From Methylobacterium currus (GTDB lineage Bacteria; Pseudomonadota; Alphaproteobacteria; Rhizobiales; Beijerinckiaceae), in the NCBI RefSeq assembly GCF_003058325.1, contig NZ_CP028843.1, forward strand, positions 146,501 through 210,500: a DNA stretch of 64,000 nucleotides. The letters are read 5' to 3'. The first letter of the stretch is position 1; the number at the start of each line of letters is the position of its first letter. Below are positions 8,244 through 17,329 of the stretch, in pieces. A model generated the notes under the pieces. It was not told the origin of the DNA, made no database searches, and saw nothing but the letters and a program-made list of their open reading frames with translations. The translations under genes were made by a program, and so were the position numbers.

Positions 8244-10179
8244 CTCTCTGCTCCATGCTCCTGCGCCCGCCTTCCTCGGGCGCGTCGGGGATGCGGCGGG
8301 CCGGCTGGTCCGGGCTCGCGCCACCTTGCTGCTGCCCACCGGCGAAGGACGGGAGGGCCTGGCCGCCCGGTGCGGTCCCTGGCGACGCCTCGGGCTGGCC
8401 CGGCAGGCGGCCGGTTTGCACCGTGACGAGATCGGGCTGATAGCCCGCCTCGCGCACGAGCGCGCTCAGGAGGCCACCATCGCGCCGCAGGAGCTCCGCG
8501 GTCTCCTCCCGCTCGGCGCGCAGGGTCATCTCGAGGCGACCGTCCTGGAGCCGCATCCGGACCTGGACCTGGCCGAGCTCGGCCGGGCGCAGCTGCAGCG
8601 TCAGGAGCCGCACCGGCCCCTCCGCCTGGGCGGCGGCGCTCCAGGCGGCCGCGACCGCACCGGCCCGGACCGTGGCGGGGTCGGGCAGGGAGGCGGCCCC
8701 GGTCGCCACCGCATCGGCGATCTGGCGCAGGGTGGCGGCGGGCAGCGCGGCCGGGGCCGGCGCGGGCCCGGCTGCGGGCGCCGGGGCGAGGAGACCCGCT
8801 GCCGGGTCCTCGGCACGGCGTTCGCCGGGCGTGGCCGGGGCGACGGCCTCGATCGCGTGCGAGGGCTTGATCTCTTGCGCGGATTTAGCCTCGGGCAGAA
8901 GCCTGGCTTCGGAGACAGGCTTCGCTTCCGCGAATTTGGCCTCCCCGGATTTGGCCTCCGACGATGACGCCGCATCCGGCCCGGACGAGCGTGCGGTGGG
9001 GTCCGCCACGCCCGGACGCATCGGCTCGCCCCCCCCGGCGAGCGAGACGGCGCCGCCTGCCGCCGCGGCACGACCGGATTCCGACGCTCCCGTCCCGGCC
9101 GGAGGCGTGGACGGATCGGGCGCGTCGATGCGGACCGGACGACCGAAGGGTTGCTGCGTCGCGGCCGGGGCGGCCCCTGCATTCATCGGCGACGGCGCGC
9201 GGCCGGCCGTCTCGGCAGAGCCCGGAGCCGGGAGGCCCGGCAACGCCGCCCTGGCCGGCATGTCCCCGACGGGCTGCGGAGGGGATGCCGCCCCTGTCAC
9301 GCTCGGCGAAGCGGAGAGTGGTCCGGCGGCGCTCGTGAGGGAAGGCGCCGCGCCTTGCCCGGCGCGAGCCGCCAGGACGGGCGGCGCGATCGGAGCGAAG
9401 TGGGTTTCCTGCGCGACCACGACCACGGCGGGAAGCGGCGCGGACGCGGCCGTCGTCGCCGACCCGGCCGCAGCTCCGAAGGCCGGCGGCGGAGGCGCGA
9501 AGGCCGGCGCGCCGGCCGCCAGCGGGAGCGGGATCGCCGCATCGGTGCGCGCCGGCCACGGCAGGGCCGCGAGCGCGGCACCGTCGGCCGGAACGGATGA
9601 CGGCGTGGCGTCGGAGGCCCCGCTCTCGCCGTCCGGCGCGCCGTCGCAGCTCTCGGCTGCCGGAGCCGACGCCGCGCGCAGCCGTGCCTGGTGATGCGGC
9701 AGCACCTCCCGCGCCGCGGGATCGAGGAGGCCGGATGGCGAGGTGGAGAGCGCGGCGTCCTCGCCAGCGCCGGCCGACGACACTCCGGCCGCCGGGAGCC
9801 GGGTCGCCGAGGCGGCGCCTCCGGATCCCGACGCGGTCCCGGGCCCGGTCTGCGCAGGCGGCCGGCCGGCGGCCCGCTCCATCAGGTCGGCGAGGTCCGT
9901 GTCGCCCGGACGAGCGGGGCCGCCCGGGAGCGCGCCAGCGATGAGCGCGCCCAGGGGGGCGGGGCGCGGCGCGCCGGCGCGGGGGGCCTCGTCGGGCTCC
10001 GGAGCCGGTTCGGTCCCGGCATCGGGCGAGTCCGCGCGGGCGGGGCGCTCGCGGCTCTCGAGACCGCCGAGCACGGCGTCGAAGCCGGATCCGGCATCGG
10101 GGCGGACCGGGTCGCCGGTGGTGCGGGCACCGTCGAGGCGCAGCCGCGGGCCCGTCAGCATCGCGTCGAGGGGAGTCAC
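8197..10179 (-). CDS. fliK: Flagellar hook-length control protein FliK
   Basis: A 660-residue alanine/proline-rich protein. The long N-terminal and central region is low-complexity (many AP, SGA and EAK stretches), as expected for a molecular ruler. The C-terminal domain from about residue 540 is the conserved FliK switch domain: LLTLQLRPAELGQVQVRMRL followed by GRLEMTLRAEREETAELLRRD. It binds FlhB to switch export from hook to filament proteins. The start overlaps the motC stop by 4 nt. In rhizobia this gene was once called motD. Its end overlaps the transglycosylase gene by 47 nt, an unusually long overlap. Confidence 0.9.
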   Translation of the reverse strand: MTPLDAMLTGPRLRLDGARTTGDPVRPDAGSGFDAVLGGLESRERPARADSPDAGTEPAPEPDEAPRAGAPRPAPLGALIAGALPGGPARPGDTDLADLMERAAGRPPAQTGPGTASGSGGAASATRLPAAGVSSAGAGEDAALSTSPSGLLDPAAREVLPHHQARLRAASAPAAESCDGAPDGESGASDATPSSVPADGAALAALPWPARTDAAIPLPLAAGAPAFAPPPPAFGAAAGSATTAASAPLPAVVVVAQETHFAPIAPPVLAARAGQGAAPSLTSAAGPLSASPSVTGAASPPQPVGDMPARAALPGLPAPGSAETAGRAPSPMNAGAAPAATQQPFGRPVRIDAPDPSTPPAGTGASESGRAAAAGGAVSLAGGGEPMRPGVADPTARSSGPDAASSSEAKSGEAKFAEAKPVSEARLLPEAKSAQEIKPSHAIEAVAPATPGERRAEDPAAGLLAPAPAAGPAPAPAALPAATLRQIADAVATGAASLPDPATVRAGAVAAAWSAAAQAEGPVRLLTLQLRPAELGQVQVRMRLQDGRLEMTLRAEREETAELLRRDGGLLSALVREAGYQPDLVTVQTGRLPGQPEASPGTAPGGQALPSFAGGQQQGGASPDQPARRIPDAPEEGGRRSMEQRDDAHSGDRGRGGLYL

Positions 10180-11528
10180 GGGTCGGTCCTGTCGATCATC
10201 CGGTCGACCTGCGCGAGCGCTTCGCGCGCCCGGGCGATCGAGGCGGCCTCGGGAATCTGGTGCCGGCCGGCCGGCGGGGCGGCGTCGGCGGCCGGCGGGG
10301 CGGGGGGAGCCGCCGGCGCCGGCGGCGCGCCGCCGCGGATCTGGCCGGCGGTGGAGAGCGCAGCGTCGAGGAGGCTGCGATCGGACGGATCGAGCCCGGC
10401 CCGGTCGACGGCCCGCAGGGATTCGAGCCCTTCCTCGTAACGCCCATCCACGACGATCAGGGCGGCGGCGCGGTAGAGCCGGGCCCGGGCGGCGGCCTCG
10501 CTGTCGGGACCGGCGAGGCTGAGCGCCCGCTCGGCCGCGAAGGTCGCGGTCTCGCGCCGGCCCTGCTCCAGCCCGGCCCGGGCGACCAGCAGGTAGAGGT
10601 CGCGCCGCTCTCCCGGCTCGATCTCGTCGAGCATGCGCTCGAGACGGTCGACGCGGGCGCGGTCGCTGTCGAAATCGAGCCGGGTCAGCGCCGTGGCGAA
10701 GCGCTGGCGGAAATTGCCGGCATAGACCGAGCGGCGGAACCGCCGCAGGTACTGGATCGACAGGGCCTCGAAGCGCGTCGCATCCCCGCCCTGGGCGTGG
10801 ATGAAGATCTCGCGGCGCAGGGCCCCCTCCTCCACCAGGGTGCCGGGGGCGAGCAGCCGGGCGAGGTCGAGGAGCTCGATCGCCTTGCGGGGCGCCTCGC
10901 GGACCGTGACCGCCGCCTGGGTCAGGGCGAGCTGGCCGGCGAGGCCCGGGGCTTGCGTGCGGGGATCGTAGCGGCCGAGCAGGGTCCTGGCGTCGCGCTC
11001 GCGGCCCTCCAGGTAGGCGAGCGCGCCCTGCACCAGGGCCGACAGGTCCTCCGGCACCTTGCCCGTCTCGCGCAGCCGCCGCAGCAGCGTCGGACCGCCG
11101 CCGCCGAGCGCGAAGGTCACCGCCGCACGCACGTTCTCAGGCGCCGCCCAGGCCTCCGGCTCGAGGGCGAGCAGGCGCTGCTCGATATGGCCGAGGAGCT
11201 GGCGCTGGGCGAGGTGGGCCTGGGTCGAGCCGCGGGCGATCCGGTCCTGCAGCAATTGCAGCGTGCGCACCAGCTCGACCGGCAGGCCGCGGGGCGCCAC
11301 CGGCAGAGGCTCGATGGGCTTGGCCGGCGCACCATGCCCGCCATGGCCGTCCCCGCCCCCGCCATGCGCGGCATCGGCATGCCCGCCGCCGCCATGCGCG
11401 TCGGCGGCCGGCGCGGCATGGCCGTCGCCGTGGCCGTCGCCGCCGGCGCGGGCCGGCAGGGTCACCGGGAGCAGCCCGGCCGCGAGAAGGAGCCCGGCCA
11501 GCGCGAGGCGGGCGGCGTGGCGGCTCAT
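10176..11528 (-). CDS. motC: Periplasmic motor protein MotC
   Basis: A 450-residue exported protein that in rhizobia stabilises MotB in the periplasm. The N-terminus MSRHAARLALAGLLLAAGLLPVTLPARA is a signal peptide. It is followed by a His/Gly/Asp-rich linker (HGDGHAAPAADAHGGGGHADAAHGGG) and a helical body with LPVELVRTLQLLQDRIARGSTQAH and YLRRFRRSVYAGNFRQRFATALTRLDF, which match MotC. The C-terminal tail is A/P-rich. The ATG at 11528 overlaps the motB stop by 4 nt. The histidine-rich linker could bind metal, but this is not a known MotC trait. Confidence 0.88.
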   Translation of the reverse strand: MSRHAARLALAGLLLAAGLLPVTLPARAGGDGHGDGHAAPAADAHGGGGHADAAHGGGGDGHGGHGAPAKPIEPLPVAPRGLPVELVRTLQLLQDRIARGSTQAHLAQRQLLGHIEQRLLALEPEAWAAPENVRAAVTFALGGGGPTLLRRLRETGKVPEDLSALVQGALAYLEGRERDARTLLGRYDPRTQAPGLAGQLALTQAAVTVREAPRKAIELLDLARLLAPGTLVEEGALRREIFIHAQGGDATRFEALSIQYLRRFRRSVYAGNFRQRFATALTRLDFDSDRARVDRLERMLDEIEPGERRDLYLLVARAGLEQGRRETATFAAERALSLAGPDSEAAARARLYRAAALIVVDGRYEEGLESLRAVDRAGLDPSDRSLLDAALSTAGQIRGGAPPAPAAPPAPPAADAAPPAGRHQIPEAASIARAREALAQVDRMIDRTDP

Positions 11529-12871
11529 TCGGGCAGCCCCCGCAGCAGGATCTCGATGCGCCGGTTCTCCGCCGCCTTCGGGTCGGCCGGGTTGCGGGGC
11601 TGGCGGTCGGCATAGCCCTCGATGCGCTCGATCCGGGCCTCGTCGACGCCGCCGCGCACCAGCATGTAGGACGCCATCTGCGCCCGGGCCGACGAGAGGC
11701 GCCAATTGTCGTAGGTCTCGGAGCGGAACGGCCGGCCGTCGGTATGGCCGCGGACCACGATGCGGCCGGGCCGGCTGCCGATCACCTTGGCGATCTTCTC
11801 GATCGCCCTCACCACCTTCGGGGTCGGCTCGGCCGAGCCGATGCTGAACATGCTGAAGTCGATGTCGTCGGTGATGCTGATCAGGATGCCCTCGCCCGAG
11901 CGGCGCACCTCGACCTTCGGGATCGGCGTGCCGGTGGCGAGCGGCGCCACCGCCTTGGCGACCTCGGCCTTCATGGCGGCGACCGCGGCGGTCTCGGCCG
12001 CCTTGTCCTTGGTGGCGTCCTTCGCCTGATCCTTGGCCTGATCCTTGGCAGCGTCCTTCGGCGCCGGCTCCTTGAGGGCGGCGGATTTCCCGGCATCTTT
12101 GGCGGCATCCTTCGAAGCCGCATCCTTCGAAGCCGCATCCTTGGGATCCCGGGGGGTGAGCGGCAGTCCGTCCTCGGCGGAGGCGACGCGGGTCACCGGA
12201 TCCTTCGGGTCGCGCGGCTTGGCCGAGGAGGCGACCTGGCCCGCGGCGTCGAGGCGGTTCTCGGACGGCGCCGTCACCGCCGTGCCGACCTTGCCCGGCC
12301 GCTCAGTGCGGTGGCGCGGCAGCGGCTCGACCTGCCAGTAGAGCGGATCGAAGGGGTCGCGCGCCGCGTCGCCGCCGCTGATCCCGGGCTGGCCGGATTC
12401 CACCGCAGCCGCGTCGGCGCTCGCCGTGTCGCCGCGCTCGGACTCGGCGGCGAGCCGCGCCAGCACCGCGTAGGGGTCCTGGAACAGGGCCGATTCCCGC
12501 GCCCGGCTGCCCGGCGCGGCCTCGCTCGCCTTGTCGCCGGCCTTGCCCTCGCCCTTTCCCTCGCCCTTGCCTTCACCGCCCTTGCCCTCGGCCTTGCCGC
12601 CCTCGGCGCCGGGCTCGGAGGGGGTGTCGTGGGGATCGCGCAGGCCCTTCTTGTCGTGGGTGACCTCGGCGAGCTTCACCGGGTTGAAGTACTCGGCGAT
12701 GGTCTGCTTCTGCTCCTTGCTGGTGGAGTTGATCAGCCACATCACGAGGAACAGCGCCATCATGGCGGTCATGAAGTCGGCGAGCGCGATCTTCCAGGCG
12801 CCGCCGTGGTGACCGTCCTCGTGGTCGCCGTGGCGCTTGATGATGATGATTTCCTGATGGCCCTCGGACAT
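11525..12871 (-). CDS. motB: Flagellar motor stator protein MotB
   Basis: A 448-residue stator subunit. The N-terminal cytoplasmic tail (MSEGHQEIIIIKRHGDHEDGHHGG) leads into one membrane segment, KIALADFMTAMMALFLVMWLI, with the proton-carrying aspartate D32. A long disordered stretch (residues about 85-300) contains repeated KDAAS/KDAAK and KDQAKDQ units. The C-terminal OmpA/MotB peptidoglycan-binding domain carries VRGHTDGRPF and NWRLSSARAQ. The linker is longer than in enteric MotB, as usual for rhizobia, where MotC assists. It lies 1 nt from the fliH-like gene stop. Confidence 0.95.
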   Translation of the reverse strand: MSEGHQEIIIIKRHGDHEDGHHGGAWKIALADFMTAMMALFLVMWLINSTSKEQKQTIAEYFNPVKLAEVTHDKKGLRDPHDTPSEPGAEGGKAEGKGGEGKGEGKGEGKAGDKASEAAPGSRARESALFQDPYAVLARLAAESERGDTASADAAAVESGQPGISGGDAARDPFDPLYWQVEPLPRHRTERPGKVGTAVTAPSENRLDAAGQVASSAKPRDPKDPVTRVASAEDGLPLTPRDPKDAASKDAASKDAAKDAGKSAALKEPAPKDAAKDQAKDQAKDATKDKAAETAAVAAMKAEVAKAVAPLATGTPIPKVEVRRSGEGILISITDDIDFSMFSIGSAEPTPKVVRAIEKIAKVIGSRPGRIVVRGHTDGRPFRSETYDNWRLSSARAQMASYMLVRGGVDEARIERIEGYADRQPRNPADPKAAENRRIEILLRGLPE

Positions 12872-12872
12872 C

Positions 12873-13757
12873 TCAGGTCTCCGCCACCGCCGCCGCGATG
12901 AGGCGCGTCCAGGCGCCGAGCTGGGTATCGATCACGGTCTGGTCGGCGTTCACCTGCACCTCCGCCGTCTCGGCCGCCGTGAACGACACGCAGGCCGCAA
13001 GTGGCCCGAGGCGGGCGGCGAGCGCCGCCAGCAGGTCTTCGGGCCCGCTCACCCGCACTTGCGCCGCCTGCGGCTCGGCGAGGAGGCGCGTCAGGGCACC
13101 GCTCAGCTCGGCCAGAGCCTGGCGGCGCAGGGCATCGGTCAGGACCGGCACCAGCAGGCGGGCGATCCGCTCGGAGAGGGTCGCGTCGAGGGCGCGCAGG
13201 GCCGCCGAGAACCCGTCGGCCAGGGCCTCGGCCTCGGCCTCGCTCCAGTGCCGGCGTGCCTCGGCGAGGCGGGCCTCCGCCGCCTCGGCCGCCTGGCGGC
13301 GGGCGATCTCGGCCTCCTCCCGCGCCTCGGCCAGGCCCTGCTGCCGGCCGCGCTCCTCGGCGGCGGCCAGCAGCGCCGCGCGCTCCTCCGGCGTCTCGCG
13401 CTTAGCGGCGGCCGGTTTGACGAGGGGCGAGGCGGCGGCGGCAGGCTCCACGACGGGCGGCGCCGGAGCGGCGGCGGCACGCGGCAGCAGGCCTTCGAGC
13501 CATTCCACGCGCGACGTGTCGAGCAATCCGGCCGGCGCGCCGCCGGCCGGAGCCGGCTCGATCCGGATCGCGTCCGGCGTCCCGGCGAGCGCTTGCGGCT
13601 GGGGCGCACGCGGGGCGCGGGCGAGACCGGCCCAGGGATTGCCGAAGGTCTCGGGGGCTTGCACCTGGCCCGGGGCCGCCCGGTCCTGGGCGGCCGCCTG
13701 GGGCGGCACCGGGGTCGGCGCGAATTCCGGCAGGTAGCGGGCGATCACCGCGTCCAT
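12873..13757 (-). CDS. fliH: FliH-like export ATPase regulator
   Basis: A 294-residue protein with an A/P-rich N-terminal region, then a long charged helix (about residues 120-190, EERAALLAAAEERGRQQGLAEAREEAEIARRQ) typical of the FliH/SctL/V-type E-subunit stalk, and a small C-terminal domain (VRVSGPEDLLAALAARLGPL... VNADQTVIDTQLGAWTRLI). FliH holds the ATPase FliI at the C-ring. The ATG at 13757 overlaps the fliF stop by one base (TGATG); a GTG three bases earlier is also possible and AGGAG fits both. Position after fliF supports the call. No fliI is in the window. Confidence 0.75.
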   Translation of the reverse strand: MDAVIARYLPEFAPTPVPPQAAAQDRAAPGQVQAPETFGNPWAGLARAPRAPQPQALAGTPDAIRIEPAPAGGAPAGLLDTSRVEWLEGLLPRAAAAPAPPVVEPAAAASPLVKPAAAKRETPEERAALLAAAEERGRQQGLAEAREEAEIARRQAAEAAEARLAEARRHWSEAEAEALADGFSAALRALDATLSERIARLLVPVLTDALRRQALAELSGALTRLLAEPQAAQVRVSGPEDLLAALAARLGPLAACVSFTAAETAEVQVNADQTVIDTQLGAWTRLIAAAVAET

Positions 13758-15451
13758 CACGCCGGCTCCTCACGCAGCAGCCAGCGCTTGAGGATGGCGG
13801 CGACCTGCTCCTCGTCGACGTCGATCATCTGCTCCAGGCGCTTCTGCGGCGAGTTCTTCGCCTTCTCGGCCATGTCCTCGATGAGGCTCGCCATGGCGGG
13901 CACCCCCTCGGGGCCGGCGAGCGCCGGCTGGCCGGGGACGGCCTGGCCGGGCGCCGGCAGGGCGCCGCCCTCGGCCATCGCCGGGCCCGCCAGGGCGGCG
14001 GCCGCGCCCGCGGCTTCCAGCGCCGCCATCTCGGTCTGGGCGGCCTCCGGCACGGCCAGGATGGCGCGCAGCGCCGGGCGCAGGCCGAACCAGATCAGGA
14101 GGCCCGCCACCACCAGGATGGTGGCCGCGTTGATGAGGGTCGCGGACTGGCGCACCATCACGTCGGCGATGCTGAGCGGCGGCACCGGCTCGAGGGCCTG
14201 GCCGTCATTGATGAAGCCCACTGCCGCGACCTTGACCGTGTCGCCGCGCTCCTTGTTCGCGCCGGCCGCCGAGGCGACGATCTGCTCGATCTCGGCAATC
14301 TGCTTCTCGACGGCCGTCGCGGCCTCCTGGCCCTGCTGGCCGTTGATGAGGCGCGAGCGGTTGACCAGCACCGCCACCGACAGGTGCTTCATCGCGTAGC
14401 CGTCGCTCACCGTCTGGATCACCTTCTGGGAGATCTCGTAGTTGGTGAGGTCCTCCTTCTTGGAGGTCTCGTTGCTGGCGGTGTCGTTGCCGTCGGAGCG
14501 GGTGCGCTGGTCGGGCAGGTTCTGCTGCGCGCTGGTCGGCCGCTGGGCGCTGCGGTTCTGGCTGTTCTCGTTCTCGCGCGTCGAGCGGACCGAGCGGGCG
14601 ACCTGCTGGTCGGGGTTGTAGATCGTCTCGTTGGTCGAGGTCTTGTCGGTGTTGAGCTGGGCCGCGACGCTGACCTCGAAATTGCCGAGGCCGAGATAGG
14701 GGGTCAGGGCCCGGCGGATCCGGTCCTGCACCTCGCGGCTGACGTCCTTCTCCAGGCTCGCCATCTTGCCGGTCGGCGCCTGGCCGGCATCGTCGCCCGA
14801 CAGGAGCAGGGTGCCGTCGGCTCCGATCACCGTGACCCGGTCAGGCTTCATGCCGGGGATCGCCGAGGCGACGAGCTGGCGGATCGCCTGGGCGCCGCTG
14901 TGGTCGTCGGCGGGCTCGGTGCGCACCACCACGGAGGCCGAAGGCGGCTGCTGGTCGCGCCGGAACGAGCCGCGCTCGGGCAGCACGATGTGGACGCGCG
15001 CGGCGCGCACGCCCTTCATGCCCTGGATGGTGCGGGCGATCTCGCCCTCGAGCGCGCGGACCCGGGTCACCTCCTGCATGAACGAGGTCATGCCCAGCGA
15101 GCCGAGATCGTTGAACAGCTCGTAGCCCGATCTCGAACTTTGCGGGAGGCCCTTCTCGGCCAGCAGCATCCGGGCCTGGGCAGTATTGCCGTAGGGCACC
15201 AGCACGGCGGCGCCGTCGGCGCTGACGTCGAAGCGGATGCCCGCATCCTTGAGCACGCCGCCGATGCGGGCGACGTCCTCGCGGGAGAGACCGGTATAGA
15301 GCGTCTCCTGCGCCGGGCGGCTCAGGTAATAGGCGCCCAAGCCCACGGCCAGGAACACCACGAGGCCGATCAGCCCGAGCGCGGCGAGGCGCCGGGGCCC
15401 GAGTTCGACGATGTTGCTCCACAGCCTCTCGGCTTGCTCGCGACCGGACAT
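13757..15451 (-). CDS. fliF: Flagellar MS-ring protein FliF
   Basis: A 564-residue inner-membrane ring protein. It has an N-terminal membrane helix (LAALGLIGLVVFLAVGLGAYYL), the YscJ/FliF ring-building motif domain (ETLYTGLSREDVARIGGVLKDAGI; QEVTRVRALEGEIARTI; VRAARVHIVLPERG), the FliF C-terminal domain with a serine/asparagine-rich insert, and a second membrane helix (LINAATILVVAGLLIWFGLRPAL). The C-terminal FliG-binding tail ends KRWLLREEPA. I chose ATG at 15451; a TTG at 15463 would add four residues, and neither has a strong ribosome binding site. First gene of the minus-strand flagellar operon. Confidence 0.93.
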   Translation of the reverse strand: MSGREQAERLWSNIVELGPRRLAALGLIGLVVFLAVGLGAYYLSRPAQETLYTGLSREDVARIGGVLKDAGIRFDVSADGAAVLVPYGNTAQARMLLAEKGLPQSSRSGYELFNDLGSLGMTSFMQEVTRVRALEGEIARTIQGMKGVRAARVHIVLPERGSFRRDQQPPSASVVVRTEPADDHSGAQAIRQLVASAIPGMKPDRVTVIGADGTLLLSGDDAGQAPTGKMASLEKDVSREVQDRIRRALTPYLGLGNFEVSVAAQLNTDKTSTNETIYNPDQQVARSVRSTRENENSQNRSAQRPTSAQQNLPDQRTRSDGNDTASNETSKKEDLTNYEISQKVIQTVSDGYAMKHLSVAVLVNRSRLINGQQGQEAATAVEKQIAEIEQIVASAAGANKERGDTVKVAAVGFINDGQALEPVPPLSIADVMVRQSATLINAATILVVAGLLIWFGLRPALRAILAVPEAAQTEMAALEAAGAAAALAGPAMAEGGALPAPGQAVPGQPALAGPEGVPAMASLIEDMAEKAKNSPQKRLEQMIDVDEEQVAAILKRWLLREEPA

Positions 15452-15580
15452 CTCGTCTGCCAATCCCGTCCCAGCACAGGCGACACTGCCTCACCGCTCT
15501 GTGACGCCCTTGCCTTGTGCGGAGATTGCGGAGCCCGCGTGCGCTGGCGCACGCGGCGTCGAACGGGCCGGTTGACGATT

Positions 15581-15600
15581 TTGATGATAGAAATCATCAA
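15581..15600. promoter_or_regulatory. Perfect 8-bp inverted repeat, likely operator
   Basis: TTGATGAT and ATCATCAA flank a 4-nt spacer, 49 nt before the SDR start at 15649. The surroundings are AT-rich and therefore promoter-like. The right arm continues as ATCATCAATAC (15593-15603), which resembles ATCATCAGTAT read from the minus strand at 17957-17967 before the TetR gene. A TetR-type repressor binding both places is a reasonable guess. Confidence 0.5.
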
Positions 15601-15648
15601 TACAAACATGACGGCGATCATGAAAATCCGCCGGCCCGGAGAATCCCC

Positions 15649-16434
15649 ATGAGCGACCAGACCCAAGCCGCCCTCGTCACCGGCGCCTCGTCCGGCATCG
15701 GCGCCACCTATGCCGACCGCCTCGCCCGGCGCGGCCATCCCCTGGTGCTGGTGGCCCGCGACGCCGCCCGCCTCGACGCGCTGGCGGGCCGCCTGCGGGC
15801 CGAGACCGGCGTCGCGGTCGACGTGCTGCCCGCCGACCTCACCGATCCGGCCGACCTCGCCGCCGTCGAGGCGCGCCTGCGCGACGACGCCCGGATCGGC
15901 CTCCTGGTGAACAATGCCGGCGCGGCGGCCCCGGCGGGCTTCTCCGCCGACGATCTCACGCCGCAATACCGCCTCGTCGACCTCAACGTGGTGGCCCTCA
16001 CGCGGCTCTCCGGCGCCGCCGCGCAGGGGTTCCTGGGCCGCGGCGGCGGCAGTATCGTCAACATCAGCTCGGTGGTGGCCCTGGCGCCCGAGTGGCTGCC
16101 GGGCGTCTATGGGGCGACCAAGGCCTACGTGCTGACCCTGTCGCAGGCGCTCCAGTCCGAGCTTGGGCCGCGCGGCCTCTACGTCCAGGCCGTGCTGCCG
16201 GCCGCGACCCGCACCGAGATCTGGGAGCGCTCGGGCCGGGCGGTGGAGAGCCTTCAGGGCGTGATGGAGGTCGGCGAGATGGTGGATGCCGCCCTCAAGG
16301 GGTTCGACCGGCGCGAGGCGGTAACGATCCCGTCCCTGCCGGAGGCGGGCCAGTGGGAGGCGTTCGAGGCGGCGCGCCGGGCGATGGTGCCGAATTTTGC
16401 GCAAGCGCACGCAGCGGCGCGCTACCGGGACTGA
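15649..16434 (+). CDS. Short-chain dehydrogenase/reductase
   Basis: A 261-residue classical SDR. The Rossmann cofactor motif TGASSGIG is at about residues 11-18, the NNAG motif in LLVNNAGAAAP, the catalytic serine in IVNISSVVAL and YxxxK as YGATK. The arginine-rich start of beta-2 (LVARDAARLD) suggests NADP(H) use. The C-terminal 70 residues form a helical substrate lid with no recognisable specificity. The start at 15649 follows GGAGAATCCCC; the wider upstream frame is not conserved SDR sequence. It stands alone downstream of a palindrome that may tie it to the TetR at 18006. The substrate is unknown. Confidence 0.9.
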   Translation: MSDQTQAALVTGASSGIGATYADRLARRGHPLVLVARDAARLDALAGRLRAETGVAVDVLPADLTDPADLAAVEARLRDDARIGLLVNNAGAAAPAGFSADDLTPQYRLVDLNVVALTRLSGAAAQGFLGRGGGSIVNISSVVALAPEWLPGVYGATKAYVLTLSQALQSELGPRGLYVQAVLPAATRTEIWERSGRAVESLQGVMEVGEMVDAALKGFDRREAVTIPSLPEAGQWEAFEAARRAMVPNFAQAHAAARYRD

Positions 16435-16630
16435 GACGACGAAGCCGGGCCTGAGGCATCGTCGCGGTCCTCGTGGGAAAGACGTCCCGAAGGAGCCGGA
16501 TCAAGGAGATCGGCCGCGCCGCCACCCAGGGGCTCGCCACCTCCTCCGACCCGCCGGCCGGGCCGGATCGCCTGCGCGGCCGGGTGCACGGCGTCCTGGA
16601 GGCGGTGCGGGCGGCCTGACGGCGCGTGCG

Positions 16631-17329
16631 TCAGAACCGCTCCACCCAGGGCCGCAGCTCGACCTCGGACGACCAGGCGTCGCGGGGCTGGCGCAGCAGG
16701 TCGAGATAGGCCCGCGCCACGCCCTCCGGCGTGAGGGTGCTGTCGGGCTTGTCGGCCGGGTCGGGCCGGCGGGCGCTGCGCACCGCGCCGTCGACGACGA
16801 CATGGGCGACGTGGATGCCCTTGGGGCCGAGCTCGCGCGCCGCGCTCTGGGCGAGGCCGCGCAGGGCGAACTTGCCCATCGCGAAGGCAGCCGAGAGCGG
16901 AAACCCCTTCACGCCCGCGGTGGCGCCGGTGAACAGAATCGCCCCGTGGCCGTGCGGCTCCATGCGCCGCGCTGCCTCCCGGGCGACCAGGAAGGCGCCG
17001 AAGGCGGTGACCTCCACGGCCTGCCGCACGGCCTCCGGGTCGAGGGAGGCGAGCGGGCCGGGGACGCGGGCGCTGGCATTGTAGATCACCACGTCGGGCG
17101 CGCCGAAGCGGACATCGACCTCGCCGAACAAAGCCGCCACGGCCTGCGGGTCGGCGGCGTCGGCCGCGACGGTCACCGCCCCGGTCTCGGCGGCCAAGTC
17201 GGCGAGCTTGGCGATGTCGCGGGCGGCGAGGACGACCCGCAGCCCCTCGGCGGCGAGGAGCCGGGCGAGCGCGGCGCTGATGCCGGCCCCGGCGCCGACG
17301 ATGAGGGCGGTGCGGTAGGGCAGGCTCAC
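16631..17329 (-). CDS. Atypical short-chain dehydrogenase, catalytic Tyr absent
   Basis: A 232-residue SDR-fold protein. The cofactor loop is VGAGAGIS instead of TGxxxGIG. The NAG position reads YNASARVPG, and the YxxxK motif is FAMGK, so the catalytic tyrosine is phenylalanine; the serine position reads TGATAG. Such a protein may bind NAD(P) but do little classical SDR chemistry. Its ATG overlaps the stop of the thioesterase gene by 4 nt, so the two form an operon, divergent from tetR. The family with this Phe variant seems widespread in soil proteobacteria (from memory). The role is unknown. Confidence 0.85.
   Translation of the reverse strand: MSLPYRTALIVGAGAGISAALARLLAAEGLRVVLAARDIAKLADLAAETGAVTVAADAADPQAVAALFGEVDVRFGAPDVVIYNASARVPGPLASLDPEAVRQAVEVTAFGAFLVAREAARRMEPHGHGAILFTGATAGVKGFPLSAAFAMGKFALRGLAQSAARELGPKGIHVAHVVVDGAVRSARRPDPADKPDSTLTPEGVARAYLDLLRQPRDAWSSEVELRPWVERF

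Noticed and set aside
16473..16619. Short plus-strand frame beginning GTG (VGKTSRRSRIKEIGRAATQGLA-like) between the two SDRs
   Set aside because: It looks mildly coding (helix-like C-terminus), but is only 48 codons, without a known family or clear ribosome binding site; it may be a gene remnant but cannot be supported.
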